Shown: piece after piece, positions 11,935 through 21,892 of the stretch | Layout: the number at the start of each line of letters is the position of its first letter | How positions within the stretch are numbered: the first letter of the stretch is position 1 | DNA from: Saturnia japonica | Taxonomy: Eukaryota; Arthropoda; Insecta; Lepidoptera; Saturniidae | Assembly (NCBI GenBank): GCA_033032175.1 | Contig: CM065323.1 | Span: 1,736,001 to 1,800,000 of the forward strand | Length of the DNA: 64,000 nt | Reading direction: 5' to 3' | Made by a program: the position numbers and the translations under genes | Notes under the pieces: model-generated | What the model saw: only the letters and a program-made list of their open reading frames with translations | Database searches by the model: none | Told to the model about the DNA's origin: nothing

Positions 11935-12103
11935 TACAGGCAGGGCGAACGAACGCTAACGAAGGCGAGCGAAGGCTTCGAGTGGGCATCGCCGATTGAT
12001 GCACTCGTCCGCTCGAGACCTCTGTTGCGTCCCACACAAAGTTTGGTGCTGTACAGCCACGCCCACTCAGAACCTTCGTTCGCGTTCGTTCGCCCTATCG
12101 GTA
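11935..12103. mobile_element. Short GC-rich fold-back element (MITE-like)
   Basis: The 24-base arms at 11942-11965 and 12073-12096 are inverted copies with one mismatch, built on 'agggcgaacgaacg'. Similarity continues inward around 'gagtgggc' on both sides. Both outer edges carry GGTAC, which could be a target duplication or part of the termini. It is GC- and CpG-rich in AT-rich surroundings and lies just beyond the LAMTOR1 poly(A) signal. Confidence 0.6.
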
Positions 12104-12115
12104 CCAACATAAGAC

Positions 12116-12121
12116 TTTATT
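12116..12121 (-). terminator. Candidate LAMTOR1 polyadenylation signal
   Basis: AATAAA on the minus strand lies 169 bases past the LAMTOR1 stop codon. Cleavage 10-30 bases on would fall at the right edge of the fold-back element. There is no transcript evidence. Confidence 0.45.
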
Positions 12122-12289
12122 TAACAAAAACGTTCCGTTTCACCCAAGACCGTATTTTCAAATAATAGTTTATATTATGCTGTGTAAATTGGAACATTTT
12201 TTACTAAGCAATGTTTGATTACATATATTAATTTTGAATACCTAGTGGCTAGCCCGTTCGTCCTCCGAGTAAGAGGCCGAGTTCCTCTG

Positions 12290-15200
12290 CTATGGAACAC
12301 GGAACGGGACAACCAGGTCCTCGTGGTGTTCCACTCGCAGCTCTGATATCGCGGCGGCTGCTTTCTTCACTGCATTAGTTATCTGTGGAATTTTAATTAT
12401 GGTTCATTGGTATAATAGATCCATCTTACCTGTGAAATGGCAGAACATGGAACTACAGCCTGTAAGAATGTAGTAGTAGTAATAATGATAGGTGTCAAAC
12501 ACGTAATTTTTCGCGATTCGGGTGGTCTTTAGAAGATGCAATGTATCTGTAACTTTGCTAAAAGATAAGGGGCCATTCATAAAATATATTCGCACTTACA
12601 GGGGGAGGGGTTGTCTTATACTGTTACCTGATGTGACAAGGGGGGTCGGGAGTGTAAGTAAACGTCACATTTGCAGCTTATCAAACAATTTAACAAATTT
12701 TTTTCGTTTTTCGAAGTGATAACTTCTTATGGGAGGGTAAACCATTTCATAACGTAACGAGTTACGGAACCATTAATAGTAGCATAGTTTCAGTTAACCC
12801 TAACGGCACGCTCGTAGCCTAGCGGTCGTAAGCGTGACTGCTATGACCGAAGTCCTAGGATCGAATTCTCGCCAGCTTCTCTTTCTCTGTTTCGTTTGGT
12901 CTTTTTTTTTACAATTTTTTTTTGTTACGATATAAAGTAATTCGTTTCATATTCATTGTTAATAGAAAAATATTTTTAAGTATATATTACCTTCACAATA
13001 GCTTAACTGGTTATATTTATCTACTCATGTTTTATTTATATTTATGTTATCTGTTATTCGACATAGGCGCGTGGCGTTTTACCATTCGTGACGCAATATT
13101 TATAGGAGGGTTGTAATGTATTTTATGAACGACCCCTAAAAATTCAAATGGACTCACGAGGTCTTTGTCGACGGTGGCGAGCGGCGGTCGGGACAACAGC
13201 TGTGTGCGTTCTCCATTAGGTATGTCGGTCAACAGCCTCGGCTGTGTCCGAGGTGCAGGCACAGCGGCCGCGACACGAGCAGTATACAGCCTCACGCGTT
13301 CGCTGTAAGCACCGGGTTCCAAAGCGTAAGGGCCCAATGCCCCTACGTCTATCACGTTACTGGAAAAAAATTAATAAAGCTAATTGAACAACTCTTATTA
13401 TGTGTAACTGTGAATAGCAGTGGTTACTAAAATTTATATATTTTATGGATCCCTTTACTGACATTTGACAACAATGTAGAGACAATGCAATCTATACTAA
13501 TACTAGCAAAGCCCTGCAGTTTCACCCACATATAATTTTTAAAAAATCACTTATCAACGATTTATAATACTTCAGCATAAACAATGTTCTTATCGGGCGG
13601 CCAAATGCGTCACATCGCACTACTCGTTAGCACCACTACTACTATAGACATAGACCTGAGCCGAGTGTTGAATTATTTTAATTTTCCATTATCTCTCAAA
13701 TTGTGAGTCCAAATAACATGCTGTAAAGGACAAAGTTTATCTTAATAAAATTGTTTTAGTTATGAAATTACTTTCTTACGTAAGAATTAGAATGCCATGA
13801 GTAAAAATAATGCCCATAAATCACTTTTTACAAATGTTTGTCAGAAAATACCTTATTGTGCCTTATGTATAAGAGATAGTCATATGGTATCGCGGACTTT
13901 GTTTTAGATATACTAAGAACCAATTTTTGTAGAACATTGTATTTACGTATCACTAACCATTACGCCAGCGCACGCGGATAAAGCAGTTCGGAAACGCTTT
14001 GACTTCCGACTTACTTATCAAAAATCAATATTTAAGGCTAGCTGAGAGGTTTAGCCTAATCTTAGACAGCCTATATTATTCCTCGTGAATCTGGCTATTA
14101 TATACAAAAAATATTTTTTCATTGAGGAAGGCTAAATAATTTTACGCTACGGACCCAGAGGACCCGAGCAGTAAACTGAAATTAAAATTAATGAACAATT
14201 TTGAAATTTTACATATTTTTTGATACTGAATAATGTCTAATAGTATCATCAGTTTTATCACGTCAATATAAATATCGACAACTTTCTGGCTATTACGAGC
14301 TATTAAGAATTTTCTAATATTATATTGTTTCAAACCCATAAAGTTATAAAGTCATATTTTTATTTAGACTGAAGATTGCAGGAATCCATTGGATGCAAGT
14401 AGATCATATTAGCAGACACCAAGTGAATTGCCTGCCCTAGGAATCAACAGTGTATATCAAGTAATCATGCGCATTGGTAGGGATCTCTTTTGGTTGCCAC
14501 GTTTCGGGATCATCCAGTGCACTTGCAGTCCTATGGATGGATTATGCATTGCCAATAGCCGATCTCTCAGTATAGTAGAAACAGTGCAAGCACTTTGCCA
14601 AGCTACTATTAAAACAAAAATATTAATACTTTGAACCAAATAGATATATTACTGACGTGGCAGTCTCATGCAGTATCCTGTTCAAAGCACTCTGTTCATC
14701 TGGCTTACGGGGAGGTGTCGACGCCGATGCTGCAGGCACCGGCGTCTCCTGCTGCTGCTCCGTTACTACGAGCAAAGGTCTCCTTTCATTATCAATGTTG
14801 TCCTGTAATATAAAAGTTTAGCAAATTTAAGTAAAGCATAGTACTTTTATATTTTCACTAAGGCCACAAGCTTCCCAATACCACATGGATGTCTAATGGA
14901 CCTTTAACCTGTGTTTTGTATATAATAATAATATCACTATTGCTGAATTTTATCAAAATTATTACTATTAACCAATTGCGGAAAGAAAAGATTACTAACT
15001 ATATAATCTTTAATTTTTACAACCTATAAAAAGGGGTGGATATGTAACTTATACTGTTATTTTACTAGATAACTTGTACTCTTAAACAGCTACTATTAAT
15101 TATAAATAATTATTAATGTTAATGTATCACTTAATAAAGAATTACAGCAATTATATGCAAATTACATTCAGACTTTTGGAAGTTTAGAAATCTGCTATAT

Positions 15201-15688
15201 ATCTAAATATTACAACAAATACAATTTGAGCCTTATTACTCATAGAGGTAAGATAAAAAATCCTATTACCTACAAACTTTTTTGCGCATTGTTTGCTTTC
15301 GTTTTCTATTTACAACTCGGCATACAATTATTCAAATAAGGACCAAAACATTACAGTTGTATTACTTTAATTGTGATACCTGTTTAAAATAGTTTAGATC
15401 GAGCGATAAAAACATGTAGGTATTGTAAAAAGTCAATCAACTATAAAGGAATAGGAATTGGCGATAAAATATGATAAAAGTTCATTGTGTCATTGTCATA
15501 TGAAACGGGAAGTATTATTTTACGCATAAGCACTGCATAAGTTTGTATGTAACTTTTTTTGTACTTTATCATAAAATACCGTTAAATGTAACAGTTTATT
15601 CTAGTACATAATTGATGTTAAGCGGAATTTGCAGTATAAATACCTCAGGATCGTTGTCTTTGTGGCAAATACTGTAGCAACAACCCAT
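12290..15688 (-). CDS. LAMTOR1: LAMTOR1 (Ragulator scaffold p18), four exons
   Basis: LAMTOR1 wraps around the other Ragulator subunits and anchors the complex, with Rag GTPases and mTORC1, on late endosomes and lysosomes. CDS exons on the minus strand are 15644-15688, 14657-14802, 13158-13359 and 12290-12382. They have AG acceptors and GT donors (GTATTT, GTCAGT, GTGAGT). Phases agree: exon 1 ends on a codon, exon 2 leaves two bases, exon 3 supplies one. Together they give 161 codons plus TAG, the length of human LAMTOR1. The N-terminus MGCCYSICHKDNDPE carries Gly2 for myristoylation and Cys3/Cys4 for palmitoylation. Family-typical blocks are RRPLL, DEQSALNRILHETATNVIDV, the ERVRLYTARV helix and the ending RVEHHEDLVVPFRVP. 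The start was chosen for the lipidation signal, although the frame stays open upstream with an in-frame ATG at 15749-15751. The gene is divergent from ERGIC2, and intron 3 is largely a MITE. Confidence 0.93.
12568..13137. mobile_element. MITE filling most of LAMTOR1 intron 3
   Basis: The ends 12568-12590 and 13115-13137 are inverted copies matching at 20 of 23 bases, built on 'cattcataaaat'. At 570 bp it makes up about three quarters of the 775-bp intron and stops 20 bases from the exon 3 donor. No transposase is present; the open frame at 12922-13116 is incidental. The termini resemble those of the element at 8020-8621. Confidence 0.65.
12805..12885 (+). repeat. SINE head nested in the intronic MITE
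   Basis: 'gctcgtagcctagcggtcgt' resembles an A box, and 'aggatcgaattc' about 55 bases on resembles a B box. A T-rich stretch follows instead of the family A or B body. Too degraded for a tRNA gene, and antisense to LAMTOR1. Confidence 0.5.
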
Positions 15689-16577
15689 CACTGCTGTTTT
15701 CAAAGAACTGAAGCATGAATGCAGTGATATATTTTCTTCGTCGGCCTGCATATGTTCGTTATATTTTAGTTTGACGAAGGTAAAAATAGAAAATTCCGTA
15801 TTGCAGCGATAGAAACTAGAAATTACAAACTTCGCAAGCCCAGATTGACTTAATTTATATGTCAAAGTCAAAAATGTCAAAATATCAAAGATAACGTTTT
15901 CATTTTTATTTGTCTCTGGTTTTTGTAGAGGTTATTTTAACAAATAGAACATTCGTTTTACTGAACGTACTTATTTTATTATGAAGCACACGAGAATAAT
16001 ATGTGAATCACATTTTGTTGAGTTAAGAATAATCCATATTGACAATTATCTTTTTCTTCTTTTATAAACATCTAAGAGTATCAATCTCTGGTATCAATAC
16101 CTACCAATAAGGTTGCGTTCCAGATACAAACCATATTCCTTATCAGTTTTCAAGGTGAAAATAAATATGCATTATAAGGGTAAACTGGAACACAACTTAA
16201 AAAATTAATAAAAAAATACATACTGTGAACTCATGCATATTGATTTTCAAAAATAAAGAAAGAAAACAATGTACACATTCTACACAGTCAACTATAGGAA
16301 GCTAGACAGCAGGGTGCGGTGTCTCTCTTTTTTGTATCATTGTTTCCCCTTATGCTTAAAATAGTATCTGGTATTGACTGAAAGTACTGACGAGTCTGAA
16401 ACATACCCTCTCAGTCAGCCGTGAACGTAGATGCCAACTTAGTGCTTTCAGTACTAACCTTAGTACATTTTTTAACATTTTATTATTCCAAATTCCATTT
16501 TAGTGCTTAGGGCCCTAATTTGTGCATTTCTCTAATGTCTTTTTTGCCAAATATCCACAAAACTATTTTTAAAATAT
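15689..16577. promoter_or_regulatory. LAMTOR1 5' UTR and upstream sequence
   Basis: This should contain the LAMTOR1 start site and part of the sequence shared with divergent ERGIC2. No TATA box stands out. The frame upstream of the LAMTOR1 start is open from about 15880, but only its last part could be transcribed leader. No other gene seen. Confidence 0.35.
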
Positions 16578-16836
16578 ACATACCATTACACCTGTATTCC
16601 CCGAAGTGTTAGGCAGAGGTGTATTAATTGTACACCGACAATTCGCCGAGTATGTTTTTAGGTCCCATGTAATAGGGGGCTAGCCTATTGCCATTAATCG
16701 GGCACGAAACCAAACTCCGAGCTGCTACTGAGAATTTCATAGGAAAAACCCAATAACACTTTGCTCGACCTGGGATTCGAACCCAGGACCTGGCTCATAG
16801 CAATCGCGCTAATGACCACTAGGCTAACGAGGCAGT
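16578..16836 (-). repeat. SINE family B, copy 2
   Basis: On the minus strand it starts 'actgcctcgttagcctagtg', has B box 'gggttcgaatccc', then the family body ('aaattctcagtagcagctcg', 'cgattaatggcaataggct') and ends near 'acaggtgtaatggtatgt'. Apparently full length and the best-preserved copy. It lies between LAMTOR1 and ERGIC2. Confidence 0.9.
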
Positions 16837-17411
16837 CGAGGCAGGTAAAATATTTCTTCAAAATATCGGAAGGAGTGGAAAAGTGATCCTAAATTTAAAC
16901 TATGATTACGGCGAGTCATTGAAAACGGGACGAATTAAATTTGTACCTAACTGCTTGCATTCAAAAGGTTTTTATTAACAAATTGATGTTACATATTTTG
17001 TAGTAGATATGACATAATTATTATAACAAACTAGTTGATAAGGAACGCCCATATACCAGATATAAGAGGTTATGATATACTACAGTTAGATAGATTTAAG
17101 TGCAACTCCAAATGATATTAAAATTAAATGGTTTTAACCATAAAACATTCAAAGGAATCAAGTTTTTCAACCTACACAGATGGAACTAATGCTTAAACAG
17201 TTGATAACATCGTCACTATATTTCCCTACTTTTTGCTCATCCAACAAAAATGGATTAATCTAGTGTATTTTCGTGGACAATTTAGCGGTTTCTACGGATA
17301 GAAGTTGGCAGCACTGACCGAGAACTGTCAAGTGTCAAACGTGTAAAGTCAAAAACACGTCAACGACCTCGAAGTTTACAGTAATAGTTTTCTGAATAAA
17401 ACTGAATAAAA
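16837..17411 (+). promoter_or_regulatory. ERGIC2 upstream region and 5' UTR
   Basis: The final 100 bases before the ERGIC2 ATG contain no upstream ATG in the ERGIC2 frame. The ATG is preceded by 'gaataaaa', giving A at -3. No TATA box stands out. The start site is not determinable from sequence. Confidence 0.35.
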
Positions 17412-18575
17412 ATGTTAAGGTATAGAGGCAAGAAAAAAGTTTTAGAGAAAGTAAAAGAACTGGACGCTTTTCCAAAAGTTCCAGAAGAGTTTGTGGATAG
17501 TACACCGGTGGGCGGTACGTTTTCCGTTATCACATTTTTTATTATTATGTGGCTGATATATTGTGAAGTAACTTATTATTTAGACAGTAATTTGGTTTTC
17601 AAATTTACACCGGACACAGATATGGATGAGAAGTTGCGAATAAACATTGATATAACGATCGCGATGCCATGTTCTAATATAGGAGCCGATATTCTGGACT
17701 CTACATCCCAGAGTGTGTTCGGTTTCGGTGAACTACAGGAAGAGGATACATGGTTTGAACTGACACAGGAGCAGCAGGACTCATTCGATGCCGTTAAATA
17801 TATAAACTCGTACCTTAGAGAAGAGTACCACTCTGTATGGCAGTTGCTCTGGAAAAAGGGTCACGGGTCAGTTCGCGCAACGATACCACCACGCAAAACA
17901 AAACCTAACCGGCGACCTGATGCGTGCAGACTTCATGGTGTATTCACCTTAAATAAAGTTGCTGGAAATTTCCACATCACAGCAGGAAAAAGCTTACAGT
18001 TACCTAGAGGCCATATCCACTTAAATATGCTATTTGATGACACTCCACAAAATTTCAGTCATCGAATACACCGGCTCAGTTTTGGTAGCCCAGCAAATGG
18101 AATAATTTATCCCTTGGAGGGTGATGAGAAGATTACCAATGATGAAAACATGCTTTTTCAATATTTCATTGATGTTGTTCCAACAGATGTAGATACCACA
18201 TTTGAAACAATAAAGACATATCAGTATGCCATTAAAGAATTGGAGAGGCCAATTAGCCACAGTCAAGGTTCGCATGGTGTACCAGGAATATTCTTCAAAT
18301 ATGACATGGCAGCATTAAGAGTAAAAGTTTATCAAGAACATGAAAATTTATTACAGTTTACTTTAAGACTTTTTGCTGTGATCGGTGGTATATATGTGAT
18401 AATAGGATTCTTAAATTTAATTGTATTGACAATTAAGATTAATTTGTTACGGAGATACACATTACATATACCACCAGTACAGAGAGAAGTTCAGTCTAAA
18501 TTACACATCTCCCAAACAAACCCTTTGTTTATCACTCCGGAGTTAAGTGTTCCTCTTGATCTAGTGAAGCAATGA
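17412..18575 (+). CDS. ERGIC2: ERGIC2, ER-Golgi intermediate compartment protein 2
   Basis: ERGIC2 cycles between the ER and the cis-Golgi in COPII/COPI vesicles and, in other animals, acts with ERGIC3 and ERGIC1 in early secretory cargo transport. The 387-residue protein (human is 377) opens with the family signature KELDAFPKVPEEFV (residues 15-28). A first membrane segment spans about 37-57 (FSVITFFIIMWLIYCEVTYY), then the conserved LRINIDITIAMPC follows at 75-87. The large lumenal COPII-coated Erv domain includes ACRLHGVFTLNKVAGNFHIT (171-190), NFSHRI (214-219), QYFIDVVPT and GSHGVPGIFFKYDM (286-299). A second membrane segment is at about 315-341, with a short basic cytosolic tail. The reading frame is one uninterrupted exon with ATG and TGA, unusual for a gene that has introns in vertebrates. 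It is divergent from LAMTOR1. Confidence 0.97.
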   Translation: MLRYRGKKKVLEKVKELDAFPKVPEEFVDSTPVGGTFSVITFFIIMWLIYCEVTYYLDSNLVFKFTPDTDMDEKLRINIDITIAMPCSNIGADILDSTSQSVFGFGELQEEDTWFELTQEQQDSFDAVKYINSYLREEYHSVWQLLWKKGHGSVRATIPPRKTKPNRRPDACRLHGVFTLNKVAGNFHITAGKSLQLPRGHIHLNMLFDDTPQNFSHRIHRLSFGSPANGIIYPLEGDEKITNDENMLFQYFIDVVPTDVDTTFETIKTYQYAIKELERPISHSQGSHGVPGIFFKYDMAALRVKVYQEHENLLQFTLRLFAVIGGIYVIIGFLNLIVLTIKINLLRRYTLHIPPVQREVQSKLHISQTNPLFITPELSVPLDLVKQ

Positions 18576-19620
18576 TAGTTAAATTTATTTAGGTTTAAGA
18601 TAGAGTCATCTAATTTGTAATGTATATTTATATATTGTCATAAGTGAAAATCTCATGTTTAATAGTCTTGTATATTGAATTGTCAATGAATGTGAATATT
18701 TTTGTGATAGATTTTATAGTTATAATATTATGTTGGCACAGTACAGTAATACTTGTGTCGGAGATCATCAAGATATATAATTTCCCTTATATCGAACTAC
18801 CCTGAGAATATTACTGTAATCTGCTGTTTTCAAATGCTTCATCACATAATACTTATTTTTTTAACTTTTTTATTCTTTCAAATAATTATTTTTAATTCAA
18901 AAATATTTAATCAAATGTCTATTTGAAAATAGAATAAACTAATATTTTTTTGAATATATAAATTATTATGCTTATACACCTATATTATTATAATTATTAA
19001 TTAAAAAAATTCTTACAATAACTTTAATATTTTAATCTCAATAACTGTGACTGTTAAATATATTTTTATAATTATATGTGTAATAATTATAGAATAAAAA
19101 TGATAATTGTCCAAGATTTTTATATTCTTGTACTTGACATTTTTTTTCATATTCCATTTATTAATTATAATGCCTTTTAATAAAAAATAAATTGTGACCA
19201 TGTAAAACCTACAAATCTTTTTATTTTGTTTGCTTTTCTTTTTTATTATTCCTAGGGATGCATGTGATAAATGTTGGTACTAATAATGACATTTATCTTA
19301 ATTTATTTTCAGTTTTGACTGCTAAAATATAATTATTGGATTAATATCATATGACAATGCAAAGTATATTTTTGTGAATTTGTACAAAGTAAGCACCTGA
19401 GAATAAAAGGGCCTCTTCTCTGCCCTTAACACCACAATCACACCCAATTTTTGTAATATATAAGATTCCTTCTTTATTTTATTTTGATTTTTTTAAAGGA
19501 AAACTAAATGTGTTTACTATTTGTGATACCAAAGTTTGGATTAATTGTAAATCATTTATCTTGTTTATCTATTTGTAATTCTTGTATAATACGTAGTTAA
19601 ATAAAATTTAAAAATTTCGT
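18576..19620 (+). other. ERGIC2 3' UTR (extent uncertain)
   Basis: AT-rich noncoding sequence follows the stop codon. AATAAA signals occur at 18933-18938, 19402-19407 and 19600-19605. No genomic poly(A) tract or target duplication follows the last one, as a recent retrocopy would show. The minus open frame at 19013-19201 lies inside it and is not a gene. Confidence 0.5.
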
Positions 19621-19675
19621 CGAATTTATGGTTTTACTGAACTTTCTTTTGTTATCCAAGCCTAGTTTTAAAATT

Positions 19676-19835
19676 CCTAACTAAAATTGTAAATGCGAAA
19701 GTGAGTTTGTTTGTTTGTTACTCAATAACGCTAAAACGGCTAAACAAATTTGGATGAAATTTGGCATGCAAATAACTTATAGGATGATTTTATCCAGGTT
19801 TTTTTGTTCTCGCGAGCAGAGCCCCTTTGTGCAAA
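19676..19835 (-). repeat. RTE-like non-LTR 3' end fragment
   Basis: Read on minus, it has the 'gccaaatttcatccaaattt' and 'agccgttttagcgttattga' landmarks followed by 'gtaacaaacaaacaaactca'. This motif order is common at the 3' end of RTE-type elements in arthropods, also seen at 40252-40565. Confidence 0.65.
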
Positions 19836-20171
19836 TAGTATTATATCAATTTTTTTTACGTAACACCTCCATAATCAAATTCCTTTAATTAAACTATTGT
19901 AAAAACTACAAACGACTGGTTTTATAGTAGTACCTAGTAATTTAAAAGTTACAGCAATAAAAAAGTACATTTTTTTAATGTGTGTGTGTGTTGTATGAAT
20001 GTGTCTCACAATTTAACCTAGGCTTTAATTATAATACGGTTGAAATTGATATCCAAGAAAGTTACATAGCACATGGGTGGATTTTGACGGCAGGTTTTCA
20101 TTTTGAGGAATAGCAATAGAAAATGCCATTACACTATGTATTGGTTACACAGTACAATGGTTTCCTTTATT

Positions 20172-20412
20172 GAAAATTTTTAACAAAAAAGAAAACTCAC
20201 TTCAGCGATTTTGAAGAGTTCCCTTGTGTATCTTCGAAGTTGAAGGTCCAGTGCCAATGAAATTAAAATGGGACCCCGGACCACCCTTGAGGTATCCCCT
20301 GTCAAACAAAAGCAGAATCATCCAAATTGGATAATAAACAAAGAAGTTATGGCTAAACGTCTAAAAAAAACATGCGAATTGAGTAACCTCCCATCTTTTC
20401 TTGAATTCGATT
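20172..20412 (-). repeat. Repeat family E, copy 1
   Basis: Read on minus: 'gttatggctaaacgtc' equivalent, 'ggtatcccctgtcaaac' complement, 'cattggcactggaccttcaa' and 'gatacacaagggaactc'. Six copies are present in the window, three on each strand. Noncoding. Confidence 0.8.
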
Positions 20413-20860
20413 AAAAATTGATTCTATTCTGTCGTTTTCTTTGTCGTACCTACTGAACCGTAATCTGTCACCTGTGAACTTTAGCATTTGTGGTACTTAT
20501 GTTATGATAAGTTGTAGTGGTCGAGAGGTTTAAACCGGCGCGGCGGAATATTGTTCCGCATCTGCCAAAGAATTTTTCGGAGTTCGCGTACATTTACTAA
20601 TTCGATGTTCTCGTAGTTCTACTGTATATGGGAAAAAATATACAGCTGTTAAATTTCTCGGCGTTTGAAATCGCCAATACGTTGTGGGCTGGCGTGGTGA
20701 TAAAGCCCTTGCCTTTGCTCAGCAATGGGACACTTACGAAGTAATTTTATTATTCTTTTGTTATGGTCGTTCTTCGACCTAAGCCTGTATGTTCCAAACG
20801 CTCATAGTTGGCATAATTATACCAGCGGCCGTTGAAATTTTAGTGGAAAAGTTTTAATAA

Positions 20861-21085
20861 ACATACCATCACGCCTGTATCCGAAGGGTAAGGCAAAGGT
20901 ATACTACTGTACACCCACAGTTCGCTGTGTATGTTTTAGGTCCCATATAATAGGGGGCGAGCCTATTGCCATTAATCGGGCACGAAGCTAAATTCCGAGC
21001 TGCTGCTGAGAATTTCATAGCTTGACGACCTCGGAATCGAACCAAGCAGCAGTTGCGCTTACGACCAATAGTCTAACGAGGCAGT
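20861..21085 (-). repeat. SINE family B, copy 3
   Basis: The body matches copy 2 across its length, but the head is decayed around the B box ('attccgaggtcgtc' on minus) and is missing internal bases. It ends at 'gcagt' (21085). Confidence 0.85.
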
Positions 21086-21279
21086 AAAGCCATTATAACT
21101 TATCCTTTTAAATTGTTAAAACATCGTTATTAAACATTGCGCCTGTTATTTTAAATTTTTTGTGCATTGAATTTTAAAATATATCCCCCAAAATATGTAG
21201 ATATCACAAATGACAATAGGAGCGAAATAATGATAAAAGTTTTTTTATTATTAAATGATTAAGTTATAGTTTTAAAACA

Positions 21280-21892
21280 GATGAGGCAGGTCAGCAGGTG
21301 TTCACAACTTCCCCTTAATAAAGTCATTTTGCATGCGGGGATCAGGGGGCTTGGTAAACGGTTCTACGTTCGTCTCGCTTACACTCACTTGATTGGTGAT
21401 TTACCATCGCGAAGGCAAACTCGGAGTCTCGGCTCCTCATCACAATGTGTCGTTTTCGTTTTGCTCTCATCGTAAACGCGCCATTCGCGCGGCGACGACG
21501 CTACGTGTCGGACGTCTTGTCGTGTTCGAAAACGAAACCCATAATCGAAAAGTTTCACAACTTTTTCACTACGGACCCTTGTGGACTCTTTTTCTTTATT
21601 AAAACGAGTGCGGTGATAGAAAAGTGCACGGTTTTATTGTGTTTGTGAAGTGAGTTCTTTGTATTATTTGCGAATAATTTACCGTTTCAATAATTGCACG
21701 TTACTGTTTTGGTTGATAAAAAAAAGCGCGTAAGTTAAGACGCGATCTTCGACAGGGCCGTATATGGTTTACGTTGAAATCTTGGGGGCTGGCGTCGGTC
21801 GGTGAAAGTAGACCTTTGTTAAGTTCATAAGGACACGGACGCTGCTTGCAACTCGCTCGAAGTGACGCGACGCGTTTCGCCTGCAGTTTGCG
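21280..21892 (+). other. CpG-rich block, candidate first (noncoding) exon and promoter
   Basis: This is the most CpG-rich long stretch in the window (for example 'cattcgcgcggcgacgacgc' near 21483). It ends in 'tgcgag|gtaagt', a near-perfect splice donor with the exon's last base at 21892. Three overlapping open frames (to 21475, 21602 and 21648) all end before the donor and match nothing I know, so a 5' UTR exon is more likely than a coding one. No downstream partner exon was found, so the rest would lie far to the right or outside the window. It could also be a GC-rich repeat. Confidence 0.35.

Noticed and set aside
13047..13157. C-terminal part of the minus frame at 13047-13355
   Set aside because: Beyond 13158 the frame reads through the GTGAGT donor into intron and MITE; only 13158-13359 is LAMTOR1 coding sequence.
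14428..14639. Frames on both strands in LAMTOR1 intron 2
   Set aside because: No start or splice context, and overlapping on both strands with no recognised family; probably eroded repeat in the intron.
18030..18275. 81-codon minus frame inside ERGIC2
   Set aside because: Antisense shadow of a well-supported gene.
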